Origin: Azorinus chamasolen | Taxonomy: Eukaryota > Mollusca > Bivalvia > Cardiida > Solecurtidae | NCBI GenBank assembly: GCA_963576725.1 | Contig: OY755243.1 | Coordinates: 76,716,106 to 76,780,105, forward strand | Reading direction: 5' to 3' | DNA length: 64,000 nucleotides | In this document: positions 10,166-21,399 of the stretch, piece by piece | Layout: every line of letters begins with the position of its first letter | How positions within the stretch are numbered: the first letter of the stretch is position 1 | Position numbers and translations under genes: made by a program | Notes under the pieces: model-generated | The model's database searches: none | The model's input: the letters and a program-made list of their open reading frames with translations, nothing else | What the model was told of the DNA's origin: nothing

Positions 10166-11284
10166 GGCCTAATAGATAGATATGTCACAGTATGTGTGTG
10201 GTAATGTTGTAGACGCTAATATGACTAGAACCTAATTTGTTACGGCATCCAAACATTTCCTTTAAAGAAATTATGCAAATATGAATCCGCGAGGCTTTAT
10301 GAAATAAAAGTGTTTTTGTCTGTTGATTGGAAATTCTTTCTATTTACATCTATGGCGGAGGTTGAATAACACCCGTATCTAATGTAACCCAGCTGGTCAT
10401 GAGATGTGATAAAATATTAATTTGCATATATAACCAGCAAATTCATCTGGTCTTCTGTCTGGGGAAGTTTGGGTTCTTGTTTTAGGTTCATGACGATGGC
10501 AACATTAGTTTACCAAACTTTAGCAGTATTTAGATACCATTACCATATAAACTGATGGAAATGTGCTGTATGCATGATTTTAATGATATGAATATGTGTA
10601 TACTTTTGGTGTTGACTGATGTATACGAAAACTGCAGAAAAAAATTTGATCTGCTGAATAATTAAGACTGACCGCTCCTTTTCTGAATATCATACGATCA
10701 AAATGTGTCGCAGTGTCGTTAAATCAAAACTCAATCAAACATATATGGAAAACTATATGTTTGAACCCATCCATTTTACTATGTTAAAGGCAGACACTGG
10801 AGTTTAATTTTGTTTTCAAAATCAGTCAATAAATTGCATTCACGAAACGCCTAAGCATGCTAAAACATTACTATTGCCACAAGACATTTTATTATAAAAT
10901 AAAAGTGGCTTTTATATAAAATATACAAATGAACATATCAATGTTCGACACTTTACTTTTTGTCTCGGCCATAAATTCAAGCGCGGGAAAAATCTGGCGG
11001 GAGTCTCGCAACTGACCATATAAGAAATGAGCTAGTTTGGGCCAAGGTTGAAAACGAAGTGTCAAATTTATCAACGTGTATCTAATGATAAAAATGTACA
11101 TTTTATAATCAAATTTAAAGTCTAAATGGTAATGATTTGCGTTTTACTAATATAATGCATTGAGTACGTTTGCAACATTAACTCATATAGCCGCCTTTAA
11201 ATGGGACACCACATGCAATATATGTATTCTAGTATACATCATTAACATCGATTGGTTCAGTAAATGGTACAGAGACTGATCAGA
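10166..11284. other. No gene or clear repeat seen
   Basis: AT-rich sequence. I see no convincing frame, hairpin element or tandem repeat. Confidence 0.35.
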
Positions 11285-11400
11285 AAATTCCAGGGTCCAA
11301 AGTTATAAAACTTCTGAGTCTGAGATCATTTCAAGTATCTTGTTGGTCAGATTCTTCAGACTCAAGCAAAAAGCTTTTTAACATCGGGGCCAGAAGGAGC
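11285..11400. repeat. Family VIII remnant
   Basis: AAAGTTATAAAACTTCTGAG, then a CAGATTCTTCAGACTCAAGC half, matching the arms of the 58230-58402 inverted repeat. Confidence 0.4.
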
Positions 11401-11448
11401 CACCATCCTGATCTGAATCGATACAAAATGTGCACATGCATTTTTATG

Positions 11449-11560
11449 CCCCCGTTGACGATAGTCAGGGGGCATTATGTTTTGCACATGTCCGTCCGTC
11501 TGTCTGTCTGTCTGTCCGTCTGTCTGTCCGTATGTTTGTGATAAAGGTCTTTTTCGACAA
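11449..11560 (+). mobile_element. 5' end fragment of a Helentron-like element
   Basis: TTATGCCCCCG with a local hairpin to GGGGGCAT, followed by a CTGT/CCGT microsatellite (about 11490-11530). No core repeat or CTAG-type 3' end follows. Confidence 0.65.
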
Positions 11561-11829
11561 TGATAGATTTTAATGCAACCTTTTATTGAATTATTATTTA
11601 GAAAAGGGGCAGTTTTAATTATTCAACAGATTAATGGGTAAATTACAACATTTTTACAAGATAAAAAAGCCAACCCAGCGTGACATATTATCAAGGTCTG
11701 TGCAGCATGCTGCATATGTTGCTTACCAATATAGTTATTTCTACGGGCGGTTTCTTATCACTCTTAATATACTTTTCTATTAAATCATGATTAATCATTC
11801 CACTTAGCCTATTCATATTGCAGAAGGTT

Positions 11830-11900
11830 AATTGGACTGCAAATAGGGTAAACCCGTATCAGATACCTTCTATAGGCACTGTTCGAGTAGGGCGTGCTTA
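11830..11900. repeat. Family I stem fragment
   Basis: GCAAATAGGGTAAACCCGTA with a decayed core ACCTTCTATAGG. Confidence 0.35.
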
Positions 11901-12020
11901 TATGTCAACTAGTTGGCATAGAAATGTCCTCATTGCTTACTATTTATTTTAATAAAAGTATCAACCTAAGCAATATTCCAAATTTGACGGAATTTTTTGG
12001 CTGACTTTTCAAGGAGTAAA

Positions 12021-12252
12021 GGGTGACCATTTCCCTTATATAGTCGATGTTTGGCACATTTGCAAACCAATTAGACCCAGATCAGACGATTCCTGTAGGA
12101 ACCGTCTGATCTGGGTCTTTTCTCTTTGCTTTTGGAATAATATATATCCAACTCTACAGAATCTGCCTGACCAAAAATTCCTGTTTTCAAATTGTAATAT
12201 AAATAGTAATGTTATTATTTCATACATGAATATTCAAGAAGTAAAGGGTTAC
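12021..12252 (+). mobile_element. Family I hairpin MITE, nearly complete
   Basis: Left end is GACCATTTCCCTTATATAG. The stem GCAAACCAATTAGACCCAGA and core ACGATTCCTGTAGGAACCGT pair well with the downstream complement. The right end ATATTCAAGAAGTAAAGGGT retains the family terminus; the TTAA itself has drifted. Confidence 0.75.
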
Positions 12253-12772
12253 CCAGACTTTCCCATGGCAGATATTGCTGTGCTTGAAATTCCAGTCATT
12301 AGATTTCAGCCTTCTGTTCTAAGCGTTCGCTAGAGCAAGATATTGTCTGAGCATAGTGCACACATCACTGGAATTGAGTGATGTATGTCAAGCAGTTTGG
12401 AATGGAATTACCATTATATTTATTTTCTGGGAAACAACAGCTGTATGCGAATTCTGTTGGAGGGTTGGTTTTGTAAACAATAATGACGAGGATGTCCTAT
12501 AAATTATGTCTAATTGTGCTCATGTAAATTGCTTATTATGTTAAAATGAAGAAATTGTACGCATTCGGGATAAATTGTTAAACTTCGGAATTTGTCTAGG
12601 GAAGCGTCTAAGTAATCTAATCATTTGCTTTGAATATTTATTAGTATTTTAGATCGATAAGTAATTAATATGATCTCGTATAACCCGTGTCACTCCAAAG
12701 TTTGAAAAAAATTTGACATGTTTATACCAGTTTTCGTTTAGATTAGAATATAGTAGATTGTTTTATGCCCCC

Positions 12773-13064
12773 ACATAGTGGTGGCATATAGGGTTGCCCT
12801 TGTCCGTACGCCCGTACGCACATCTAGAAGATTTTGTTCAGACTTCTCCTTGGAAAGTATTTGTCCAATCCACACCAAACTTTACACACATGTCTGTGGC
12901 CATTATACATGCATCTTGATCATGTTCGATAGCCATGTACATCGCTTCAGTCGTTTAGGAGTTGCGGCCCTTTATTTGCAAAAAAATGACTTTAAAATGG
13001 CCCTTACTTTCTGTGACAAAAAGTTTTAAGTGGGGGCATCAGTGTCCTATGGACATATTTCTAG
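12773..13064 (+). mobile_element. Short Helentron-like element
   Basis: A compact member (292 bp). It starts TTATGCCCCCACATAGTGG, and its right end has the inverted word GTGGGGGCAT followed by a hairpin (TGTCCTATGGACA) and CTAG. A single core unit contains CACACCAAACTTTACACACA. Coding frames across it do not resemble known proteins. Confidence 0.7.
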
Positions 13065-13374
13065 TTTCTTTTGATTTACATTCCTTTAACCTAGAAATAA
13101 TTCTTAGTGTAAAAGCTCTTTATTATTCAATTAATATGATTTTAAAGGGGGCCACAACTCGTTGATCTGCAAAAATAAACCATTTAAAGGGTAAAGACAT
13201 ACATTTAACCTCGGCTTGTTCCTAGGAAAATATCATCGAATTCTTATTCTGTTTGTTTTCTACTACGCCTTATACACCATTGCCTAGCGTCGACAAGATG
13301 TTTTGTTGCCTTTTCCAAGTAACAACATATACGTAAAAACAAATAACCAAGTATATACTAATAACAAATAACTA

Positions 13375-13435
13375 CAGTAAAATGATACTAAAATCCCTCT
13401 AAACCGGAATTTTAGTAAAGACGAACTACAGCTTG
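13375..13435. repeat. Family V end fragment
   Basis: CAGTAAAATGATAC and ATCCCTCTAAACCGGAATTT resemble the left terminus of the pogo-like family. Confidence 0.4.
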
Positions 13436-13439
13436 TTTT

Positions 13440-13530
13440 ATGCATTTAACCATTTACTCCATGAATATTCTCCTACAGGTGTTGCCGTCTGATCTTAGTT
13501 TACTTTGTTTGCAAAGGTGTCAAAATGCTT
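13440..13530 (-). repeat. Deleted family I element
   Basis: The two outer thirds are joined: TTTAACCATTTACTCCATGA is followed after a few bases by GCCGTCTGATCTTAG and GTTTGCAAAGG. A near-identical deletion form lies at 35135-35205, also next to a family V element, so the deletion probably predates amplification. Confidence 0.6.
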
Positions 13531-13550
13531 AGGCAAGACTAGATTAGAAA

Positions 13551-13701
13551 TATAGTAAAACCCCTCTAAACCGGAATTATAGTAAAGAAGGTACTTTTAG
13601 GCAGGTGGCAGCTTAATGGGGGTAAAACATTAACCCTGAATTAAGCTGCCACCTGTCTCCAAGACCGATATTTATACTAAATTTAGAGAGGTTTTACTGT
13701 A
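13551..13701 (+). mobile_element. Family V pogo-like MITE, complete but short
   Basis: Terminal inverted repeats read TAGTAAAACCCCTCTAAA and TTTAGAGAGGTTTTACTGTA with TA on both sides. The internal arms AGGTGGCAGCTTAATG and CAATTAAGCTGCCACCTG-like sequence pair; the central GCTCC core found in other copies is missing. Confidence 0.75.
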
Positions 13702-13920
13702 ATCAGTATTAACTAATAACTAATAAGTATCAACTAATAATTAATAAATATTAAGAAATGACAAATAAATGCGATTTCAGAGCTTTCGTATGATTCTAGA
13801 TTACTCATATACATTTACTTTTTACCTTAATTACATATACATACCAACTGTTAAAATCCATCGTGTCAGGCCAAAAATATTTCGGCTCGTTACTTTTCTA
13901 AAACTGTTGAAATTAATAAT

Positions 13921-13998
13921 GGAAAAGTAGTAAAGTCAAGCAGGCAAAGCCACATGCAATACGCAACCACCACCAAAACACCGATAGACAGCATGACA
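13921..13998 (-). repeat. Copy of the repeat end seen at 2459-2534
   Basis: Reverse orientation match to 2459-2534 over about 75 bp, including AAGCAGGCAAAGCCACATGC-type wording. Ends are undefined. Confidence 0.65.
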
Positions 13999-14034
13999 CA
14001 TATTGAATATACGTTTAATGTGTAAACTATGTAT

Positions 14035-14110
14035 ACACTTCCTCATGGGCCGATGGCCTTATGGATTTGAATAAAGTTATTATTATTAGCATTATTATTA
14101 TTATTATGAA
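14035..14110 (+). mobile_element. 3' end of a retroposon with TTA tail
   Basis: CTCATGGGCCGATGGCCTTA, then GGATTTGAATAAAG and a run of ATT triplets. Wording of this kind (short hairpin, AATAAAG, TTA tail) is typical of 3' ends of LINEs or LINE-mobilised SINEs in invertebrates. The 5' part is not recognisable. Confidence 0.5.
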
Positions 14111-14480
14111 ATAATAAGAAAAATAGATAAGAAATACTAAGTATTATAATATTTTTTTTTGGTGAAGCCTGGACTTCTTTCATTCCTTATATAGCATATT
14201 ATTTACACATGTACATAGCTACATACAAACAGTCAGCATATAGCAAGTATTATGATAAGTATTAACAAACAATGAGACCTTAAGATTTCTGTATACACAC
14301 TTCGACTGAACATTCCAATGTGATTTACTTCATTGCTTAGGTTCCAGTTTATGATCATTATTTATCAAAGGGATAGCAGAGAAATTAGAACTAATATTTA
14401 TTATTCTGAGTCTAGATAAATTGGATATTTTATATCGAGAACCCTCAAAATCGGAAGAATGGTATTAACCACTGGTACAC
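14111..14480. other. No gene or clear repeat seen
   Basis: AT-rich, nothing named. Confidence 0.35.
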
Positions 14481-14560
14481 AGTGTCCGTTAAAATGACAG
14501 AGTCAGTCTGTGACGACCAAAATCAGAGAGCTTGTGATCTGGGCCTACACTGTTTGCTGA
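14481..14560. repeat. Family I stem remnant
   Basis: GATCTGGGCCTACACTGTTT with a decayed opposite arm. Confidence 0.35.
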
Positions 14561-14929
14561 ACTCTTCGATGTACATGACTTATGCCAGCAACTATGTTGT
14601 TTGCTGTGCCATTCAACATGTACATTTAGAATGATAGATAGTTCAGATGTGACACAAATATCATTCTTCGACACACATCCAACATTACAAAGACGGGTAC
14701 AATGACAGAAATACAATTAATAACTTGATACCTTTGGTTTAGTCATATGTTTTATTACATAAGCTAAGTCGATCAAAATGAAAGTTCTGCCACAAAGTTT
14801 GACACGTTGCCGGATATTGGACCGGTAAAGAAGGCAACAACGTTATTATTATCTGGTTATATAGTATGTCCGATTACCAGACATCAATGTGTCTGGCCCT
14901 TTGCAGGTTGTGTGCCAATCAATTATTAT

Positions 14930-15020
14930 TACCACTGCAAACAGTTTTGGTACAGATAAGACGCGGACTACTATTAGTCTCTGACCGACTGAAGGTAACC
15001 CTTACTGATAAGAACATTTA
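14930..15020. repeat. Family III remnant
   Basis: CTGCAAACAGTTTTGGTACA and AGATAAGACGCGGACTACT, then a decayed complement and GGTAACCCTTACTG. Confidence 0.4.
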
Positions 15021-15027
15021 ATAAACA

Positions 15028-15205
15028 GAGCAATAGATAAAGGTGCGTATTCAAGTACTAAAAGCCTCATTTCCTCACTCAAAAACCATTGTTATGACCA
15101 CTCTCGAAGAGACGATTCTAAAGAGTGGTCACAACATAGGGTTTGCTGGAGAAATAAAGGAACTATTATTGCAAATGTTTAAATCTGTTGGTCTTATCTG
15201 GACTT
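15028..15205. repeat. Family IV hairpin element
   Basis: Flank AGCAATAGATAAAGGTGCGT, then inverted arms around GAAGAGACGATT (about 15080-15146) with GAGTGGTCACAACATAGGGT, then GGAGAAATAAAGGAAC. A short ORF (94 codons) crosses it but is not conserved elsewhere. Confidence 0.65.
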
Positions 15206-15424
15206 ATGACAAAACATTGTTCTCGGCTACAAATTTCACACAACCTTCTTATCTGACGGACTGCAGAAAACCCAACGTTAATGAAACAAGTACACGACTT
15301 GATTCTATCCTACTCAAATCGAGATAGAAATATGCCCAAAAGAGTACAAGGGCTCATTTTACCAAATACATACGAGGATTGCAACAGGAAGTACGATCAT
15401 TCCAGACCTTTAATGATGCACTCT

Positions 15425-15605
15425 AGAATCGGAGCAGCAGATAAATGAGCGTACTCGAATACTAAAATTTCCATTTATTAAATCCTATGTTGTGACCATG
15501 CTTTAGAGACGATTCTAAAGAGTGGTCACAACATAGTATTTTGTTGGAGAAATAAAGGAGTTGTTCTGGAAAATGTTTTGTTTTACGTATCTTGACCCCT
15601 GTAGA
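15425..15605. repeat. Family IV hairpin element
   Basis: Second copy about 400 bp away: TCCTATGTTGTGACCATGC pairs with GAGTGGTCACAACATAG around TTTAGAGACGATTCTAAA. Flanks as in the other copies. Confidence 0.65.
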
Positions 15606-15649
15606 ATTTCGGTTATCCGAGTAGTAGCGATTGCCGTAAATAAGGAGCC

Positions 15650-15899
15650 TTAACCCTTTTCCTCGTATAAACGTGTTTTCACGCATTTGCAAACAGAGTA
15701 GACCCAGATCAGACGGCTCCTGGAGGAGCCGTCTGATCAGGAGCTGCTCTATTTGCTAATGGAATCTGATAGACTTGTTTCTTTACTTTCTAAAATGGCT
15801 ACAATGTTCCACCATCCATAATTCATTATAACAATTTTCTTTATGACTATTCAGTAGGTATTGAAATTTGAAATAAACATAGAACAGGGAAAGGGTTAA
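15650..15899 (+). mobile_element. Family I hairpin MITE, complete, TTAA-flanked
   Basis: A model copy of 250 bp: TTAACCCTTTTCCTCGTATA at the left, GAACAGGGAAAGGGTTAA at the right. The hairpin spans about 15690-15757, from GCAAACAGAGTAGACCC through core GGCTCCTGGAGGAGCC to CTATTTGC. There is no coding capacity. Close sister of 61355-61605. Confidence 0.88.
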
Positions 15900-16524
15900 A
15901 GGAGGTACGATCATTTTGGTCGAAGGATCATTGTCAGTTACAAACAAAAAGAACTTTAAAATGTAGGTTTTTAAACGAAATAACTTCGATGTAATGAAAA
16001 CATAATTCAATAAAATCATATATACATTGTGTTTGTTATGTTCAATTATTCTTATAAAGATTCTGATTGGCAAGCGAAGGGTTAAAATAGTGTAGGCCTT
16101 TTCCGAACAGTGGCGAAACTAAAACGCGACCCGAATAAATACTAATACATCGGCGGAATTTTCGGTATTAACACATTATCTTCTTGGCGTTTATTCGATA
16201 CGTTTACTTACGATTTCATTCTTCTCATCATATAAACAAATGATTAATGTCATTTAAAACGTATTACAAATAGAGACTATCAATATCACACGCATGCACG
16301 CACGCACCAATGCACGCATACACATAAATTAGCATTCTTTCTTGCCTATGTTGTTTCTCACCATGTATCCACTCTTCACTTAACTAACGTAATTGTGTTG
16401 ATGTACGTATATTTGGAACATAAGATGACGGCTATCATAAATCTACACCGGGTCGATTACTTACAATTGTAATCAACTGAACAATGGAGCAGCAGCTTTA
16501 TTTGTCAATAGTTGATATTTCATT

Positions 16525-16700
16525 TAATCCTTTCCTTCTTGGAAACGTTATTCCATGCATTTGCAAATAGAATAGAAACCCGATCAGACGGCTCTTACAG
16601 AATCTTATGGAACAATAATAATCCAATTCTACATTGCCTACCAATACAAAACTATTCTGTGTACATATTCCATTATAACAATTCAGTTAATTAAATACTC
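16525..16700 (+). repeat. Family I element with internal deletion
   Basis: AATCCTTTCCTTCTTGGAAA, GCAAATAGAATAGAAACCCG and GATCAGACGGCTCTTACAG are present; the complementary arm is missing. Confidence 0.5.
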
Positions 16701-16834
16701 GTGGTGACATTATGTTTACATCTCAGTAGGATCCAAACTTACTGACACGCTATCGATAGTGTCTCAATGGAACTAGTCAAAATTGTACTAGAACAAAATC
16801 TAAGTAAACGCTTGTTTACGTATCAGTACATTTA

Positions 16835-17030
16835 ATTAATCCTTTACCCAATAGATACGTCCTTTCGACGCGTTTGCAAACTGAGTAGACCCAAATCTGA
16901 CGGTTTACAGAAATGATAAAGTTTCTGTTAAAAGTCCCTTGTTCATATTGTCATTATAACACGGAGAACATAAATAGTGTTGAACAGTTATTCCATATTT
17001 AATGATTTTTGTTAAGGTGTGTTATGCTAA
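16835..17030 (+). repeat. Family I element with internal deletion
   Basis: TTAATCCTTTACCCAATAGA and GCAAACTGAGTAGACCCAAA with core ACGGTTTACAG, then AT-rich tail; complementary arm missing. Confidence 0.5.
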
Positions 17031-17555
17031 TTCATTCGTCTATTTTCACTTAAAATTAATCTACTTTTTTCATTCAATGAAATCCCAAGATTTTTCAAAG
17101 TTTTGGAAAATGTATCCATATTCTGTTAATATGTGTAATACTGAATTGAATTTCAATATGTGGCGGCTTACGGCATCCACATATGGCGGCTTCCAAATAT
17201 AAAAAGCGCCGCCATCCCAAATTTACCAGTTTATTTGAAGGGACTACAAGAAACAGAACAAAGTAGTTTTTACTTGCTGTTTCATTCAATCCAAATAACA
17301 CTCTTGCTGAAAACACATTTTATCCATTAAGACTTCCAGTCGTAGAATATTACAAACAGCGTTTATCTAAATCAGCTGCTACTTCCCATATGATCGGATC
17401 AGTATATGCATTATTCGCAACTCATCAGTGCTGACCCTGCTTTGGTCACTTGCCTGATAGACTGATAGACTGTGTTGGCGTTATCAGATGCACTAGTTTC
17501 AATGCATGAGCTTATCCGAGTCTATAATATATTCATGGTCATATGGTAAGAAATC
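17031..17555. other. No gene or clear repeat seen
   Basis: Contains a local near-duplication of TGGCGGCTTACGGCATCCAC / ATGGCGGCTTCC at about 17160-17190; otherwise nothing recognised. Confidence 0.35.
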
Positions 17556-17559
17556 AAAT

Positions 17560-17690
17560 CGTGGGGCTCTGAATGGTAAATCCCTTAATTTTACTCAGTT
17601 GCTGACGATGGCTAAACGTTGGAACCTTTGCAAACAGTTTGGATCCAGATAAGACGCAGCGTAACTCAGTTGCAGATCTATTAAACTCAG
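17560..17690. repeat. Family III remnant
   Basis: TTTGCAAACAGTTTGGATCC and AGATAAGACGCAGCGTAACT, one arm only. Confidence 0.4.
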
Positions 17691-18183
17691 AAATCAATTA
17701 TAGGGAACAAGTACTAACCTTATTAACATGTCAGCAAATGTTACCTCAAGGAAGATTTTAGCATCTTGTCCAGATGAGAACGATATTTTATAAACGTGAA
17801 AAATAGATCATCATGGTTGACATATTTATCACCCGATCCTCAGATCCTGTTTGCAAATCGTTCACATTGCTAGTGCGTGAGTAGCGTTGCACTCTTAATA
17901 ACTGCTCAATAACAGACTCTGCAATTTTCTCTTTTCACATCGCTGCTTTTTCTTTCGAAGGATCTCCTACTTTCAGAACGTTTGCTCCATAGGATGCATG
18001 TAACACGATCGTTTAATCTCCATGTGATAAATCTGCAAATCATGCTACGTCCTATATCATTGTTTAAAATGACTGAAACAGTTCCTGTAAAAACTGAAAA
18101 TCCCGTCTGTAAAGTGGAGTCGCCTGACACACCCCATCAACGTGCCAGACTGGGCGTTGCTGAACTGTCGGTTGGTGATAGTT

Positions 18184-18410
18184 TTAACTCGTTCCCTCCT
18201 AGACTATTTTAGACCTAACCTCTTTGAATTAATCTACCGAAAAGGAGCATTAACTATAGAAAATGAGAATTTAAAAATGTGTAGTTTTGAAGCCATTGTG
18301 TTAAATAGAGCATTTGTTCCATAGGAGCAAATGCTCTATTTATCACAATGGTTTCAAAATGTGACTTTTACAGAGGCGCCAAAATGCGTCACTAGGAGGG
18401 AATGTGTTAA
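18184..18410 (-). mobile_element. Family II hairpin MITE, complete, TTAA-flanked
   Basis: TTAACTCGTTCCCTCCTAG to GGAGGGAATGTGTTAA. The palindrome at about 18303-18352 has core GTTCCATAGGAGC. Internal word ACCGAAAAGGAGCATTAACT matches the other copies. Confidence 0.82.
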
Positions 18411-18523
18411 TTTAAACAAAAGAAATCTTGCAGCCGCTAACGCTCCTTTAACTTTTTTGTTTAAACTTCTAATATATAGAACCATAACATAATTATACAT
18501 CTATTTTCTTGCATTTTCCCTTT

Positions 18524-19853
18524 TTATACGCCCGTTTGAAAAAACGGGACGTATTATGAAATGGCGCTGTCTGTGTGTCTGTCCGTCTGTAACATCTCTA
18601 ACTCAAGTTCCGCTTGGTGGATCCTTCTCAAATTTTAACACAATGTTTATCTAGACATGCTACAGTAGCCTGCCAAGTCCCGGTTTGTTTATCCAAGGTC
18701 AAGGTCACCCAATTGGACTTAGAATTTGTGCAAAAATGTTAACCGGTCTGTCTGGCTGTAACATCTCTAACTCAAGTTCCGCTTGGTGGATCCTTCCCAA
18801 ATTTAACCACAATGTTTATCTAGACATGCTACAGTAGCCTGCCGGCTCGTTTATCCAAGGTCAATGTCGCTTAATTGGACTTAGAATTTGCGTTTAGCAT
18901 TTGCGTTAAGCAAAAATGTTACCTCAATTTATGTGGAACAAGTCCACTTATTTACATAACACTTCGGGATAAAGCTTTTAAAATTGGAACACTTGTTCAC
19001 CGTCACAACCTTCACCTGTAGGCAAGAGAGAATAACTCTGTCAAGCATTTTGACCGAAGTATGCCCCTTTTTAACTTAGAATTGTTGGTTAAGGCTTTGT
19101 TAAAATCCTTTTATTTACATAACCCTTTGAGATAAAGCTTTTAAACTTTGAACACTTGTTCACCATCACAATCTCTACCTGTAGACAATAGTACATAACT
19201 CTGTCAAGCATTTTGACAGAATTATTCCCCTTTTTAACTTAGAATTTTTGGTTAAGGTTTTGGTTAAAGTCCACTTATTTACATAACCCTTTGAGATAAA
19301 GCTTTTAACCTTGGATCACTTGTTCACCATCACCAACTTCACCTGTAGGCAAGAGTACATAACTCTGTCCAACATTTTGACAGAAGTATGCCCCCTTTTA
19401 ACTTAGAAATTTTTGTTAAGGTTTTGGTTAAAGTCCACTTATTTACATAACCCTTTCAGATTAAGCTTTTAAACTTGGAACACTTGTTCACCGTCACAAG
19501 CTTCACTGTAGGCAAGAGTACATAACTCTGTCTAACATTTTGACATAAGGTTTTGGTTAAAGTCCACTTATTTACATAATCCTTTCAGATAAAGCTTTTT
19601 TTTTAAACTTGAAACATTTGTTCACCATCAGAAGTTTCATCTTCATCTCAAGCATTTAGACACAATTATGGCACTTTTTAATTTAGAATTTTTGGTTAAG
19701 GTTTTTTGTTAAAGTATGCCTATTTACAACCTTGAAACTTGGTCGCAAAAGTGGACTTAGAATTTGAATTTAGCAAATACGTTAACCCCAGTTTATGTTG
19801 AACAAAACCTCGACGGGCGTATATTGTGCCCACTGGCAGTCTTGTTCCACTAG
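18524..19853 (+). mobile_element. Helentron/pearl-like non-autonomous element with 163-bp tandem core
   Basis: Starts TTATACGCCCGTTTG with a local hairpin to ACGGGACGTA, then CTGT/CCGT-like words. Two units follow with AACTCAAGTTCCGCTTGGTG (18590-18900), then about five units anchored by GATAAAGCTTTTAAACTTGG at 18968, 19131, 19295, 19459 and 19588 (period 163-164, last one shortened). The right end has the inverted word ACGGGCGTAT, a hairpin-forming GTGCCCACTGGCA, and terminal CTAG. No Rep/helicase frame. Confidence 0.78.
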
Positions 19854-20504
19854 ACAAAATATTTGTAATTAGCAGCCTGGCAGTAGTTGAATAATTTCGA
19901 CTTCGTGATGAATTGTATTACCCATGCTTCATTATAACATGTGTTTTTTAAAAAGCCTTTAATGCATCAATATTCATATTAAACACAGTGTCTTTGTGAA
20001 TAATGATTATAATATTGGCATCATGAAAGCGTCTCTGTTGAGTAAAGGCTTAAAGTTTTATCGTTTCTACGACAAGATGAAATATTCCTTTACAAATATC
20101 CATCAAAATTCTTGTAATGATTTTTAGAAAAACGACATTTATCATTGATATTTTTTATCATACGTTTCCATCAGTAAATATCCATTTTAAAAGGTATCTA
20201 ATAATGTATTTGTATTGACCTACTTTGTCCTGGAAATAAATAAATATGAATTTCAGTATAACAATAATGAAACAAATTTCAGCTGCTGTCAGTCTAGCTG
20301 AAAGACTGTCACAAAATTGAATCATAAATCCATTATTATGCTTATAGCGCCCAGTCAAAAATAGATTCAATATAGCAAATGACAAGAAAATCATACTAGT
20401 TTTTTGTCATTATTGCATGAATCCGTCTTGCCATATGTGCCCTTACTTTCTATGTATGAAGATTGTTCTTTCCGACATCTTTTTAGCTATTCTCCCGCTA
20501 ACCG
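19854..20504. other. No gene or clear repeat seen
   Basis: AT-rich sequence; short frames only. Confidence 0.35.
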
Positions 20505-20905
20505 CAATGTGAGTCGCATTTGCAAACAAATTTGGTCCAGATCAGACGCCGATTAACTTGATGTCAGATCAAAATACAGTAGAACCCCTCTAATGCGACC
20601 ACTTAATGAATAACCATGGGTGTCTTTGTAAGCAGGTGGTGGCTTAATGGAGGACAACAGTAATGCAGAAAGCTCCTCTAGGAGCTTTCTGCATTACGTG
20701 TGTCCTGCATTAAGCTACCACCTGCATCCAGCACCCAGAATTATACCTCTTTTAGGTGGTCGCATTAGCGGGGTTTTACTGTACGTGCTGTTTGACACTC
20801 GATCAATTGTTCCTCATGAGCTTCTTCGATTCGGAAGTAGTCTAAATTGCACCACCAGATCCATATTAGAGCAGACATTATTTTTTTTTGGAAAAAAGTA
20901 AATGC
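20505..20905. repeat. Family III element split by a pogo-like MITE
   Basis: Left part: GCATTTGCAAACAAATTTGG and GATCAGACGCCGATTAAC. Right part after 20783: GCTGTTTGACACTCGATCAA, then CGGAAGTAGTCTAAATTGC and a T-rich end. The order matches intact family III copies once 20575-20783 is removed. Confidence 0.65.
20575..20783 (+). mobile_element. Family V pogo-like MITE, complete, TA-flanked
   Basis: Ends TA-CAGTAGAACCCCTCTAATGC and GCGGGGTTTTACTG-TA. Long inner arms pair GCAGGTGGTGGCTTAATG with CATTAAGCTACCACCTGC. The centre AAAGCTCCTCTAGGAGCTTT is a perfect palindrome. A TA target duplication plus CAGT ends are typical of pogo/Tc1-mariner elements. Confidence 0.82.
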
Positions 20906-21109
20906 TGTCTGGAATCGTAAAGCAATTACCTTGGGATTTCGTGTTCTGGTTTCTTTCCGTTAAATCATTGACGGTTGATGTCTGCCCTTGTATGATGGGA
21001 ATTCAGCTTATTATTTACTATCGTTTCCATTAAGACTTAAAAGCAAATAGCATTTACTTCATAGAACATATATATGTCGTAAATATTCAATCAGAGTAAT
21101 ATATAACGG

Positions 21110-21300
21110 CGCTTGCTCAAATACTAAAAGCGCCATTTCTCCAAATACTAAAAGCGCCACTTCTCCTATTTTGTGACCATTCTTTAGAATCGTCTCTTCG
21201 AGACGAGTCTAATTAGTGGTCACAACATACGGTTTGGTGGCGAAATATAGAAGTTTTTTTTGTTAAATAATTTAGTTTACGCATTTTATCTGGACCTCTG
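21110..21300. repeat. Family IV hairpin element
   Basis: TTTAGAATCGTCTCTTCGAG palindrome (about 21167-21232) between CCTATTTTGTGACCATTC and AGTGGTCACAACATACGG. AAATACTAAAAGCGCCATTT is duplicated just upstream. Confidence 0.65.
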
Positions 21301-21329
21301 TTCAAAAATGATAACTCGAAATGATTGAT

Positions 21330-21399
21330 ATTTTGGATCCAGATGAGACCCAGCTGGATCCACTTGAGACCCGGTGTCTCATCAGAATCCACACTGTTT
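21330..21399. repeat. Family III half-element, target of a TA-type insertion
   Basis: TTGGATCCAGATGAGACCC and GACCCGGTGTCTCATCAG form the family III palindrome, imperfectly. The element is cut at CACACTGTTTT by the insertion starting at 21400. Confidence 0.55.
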
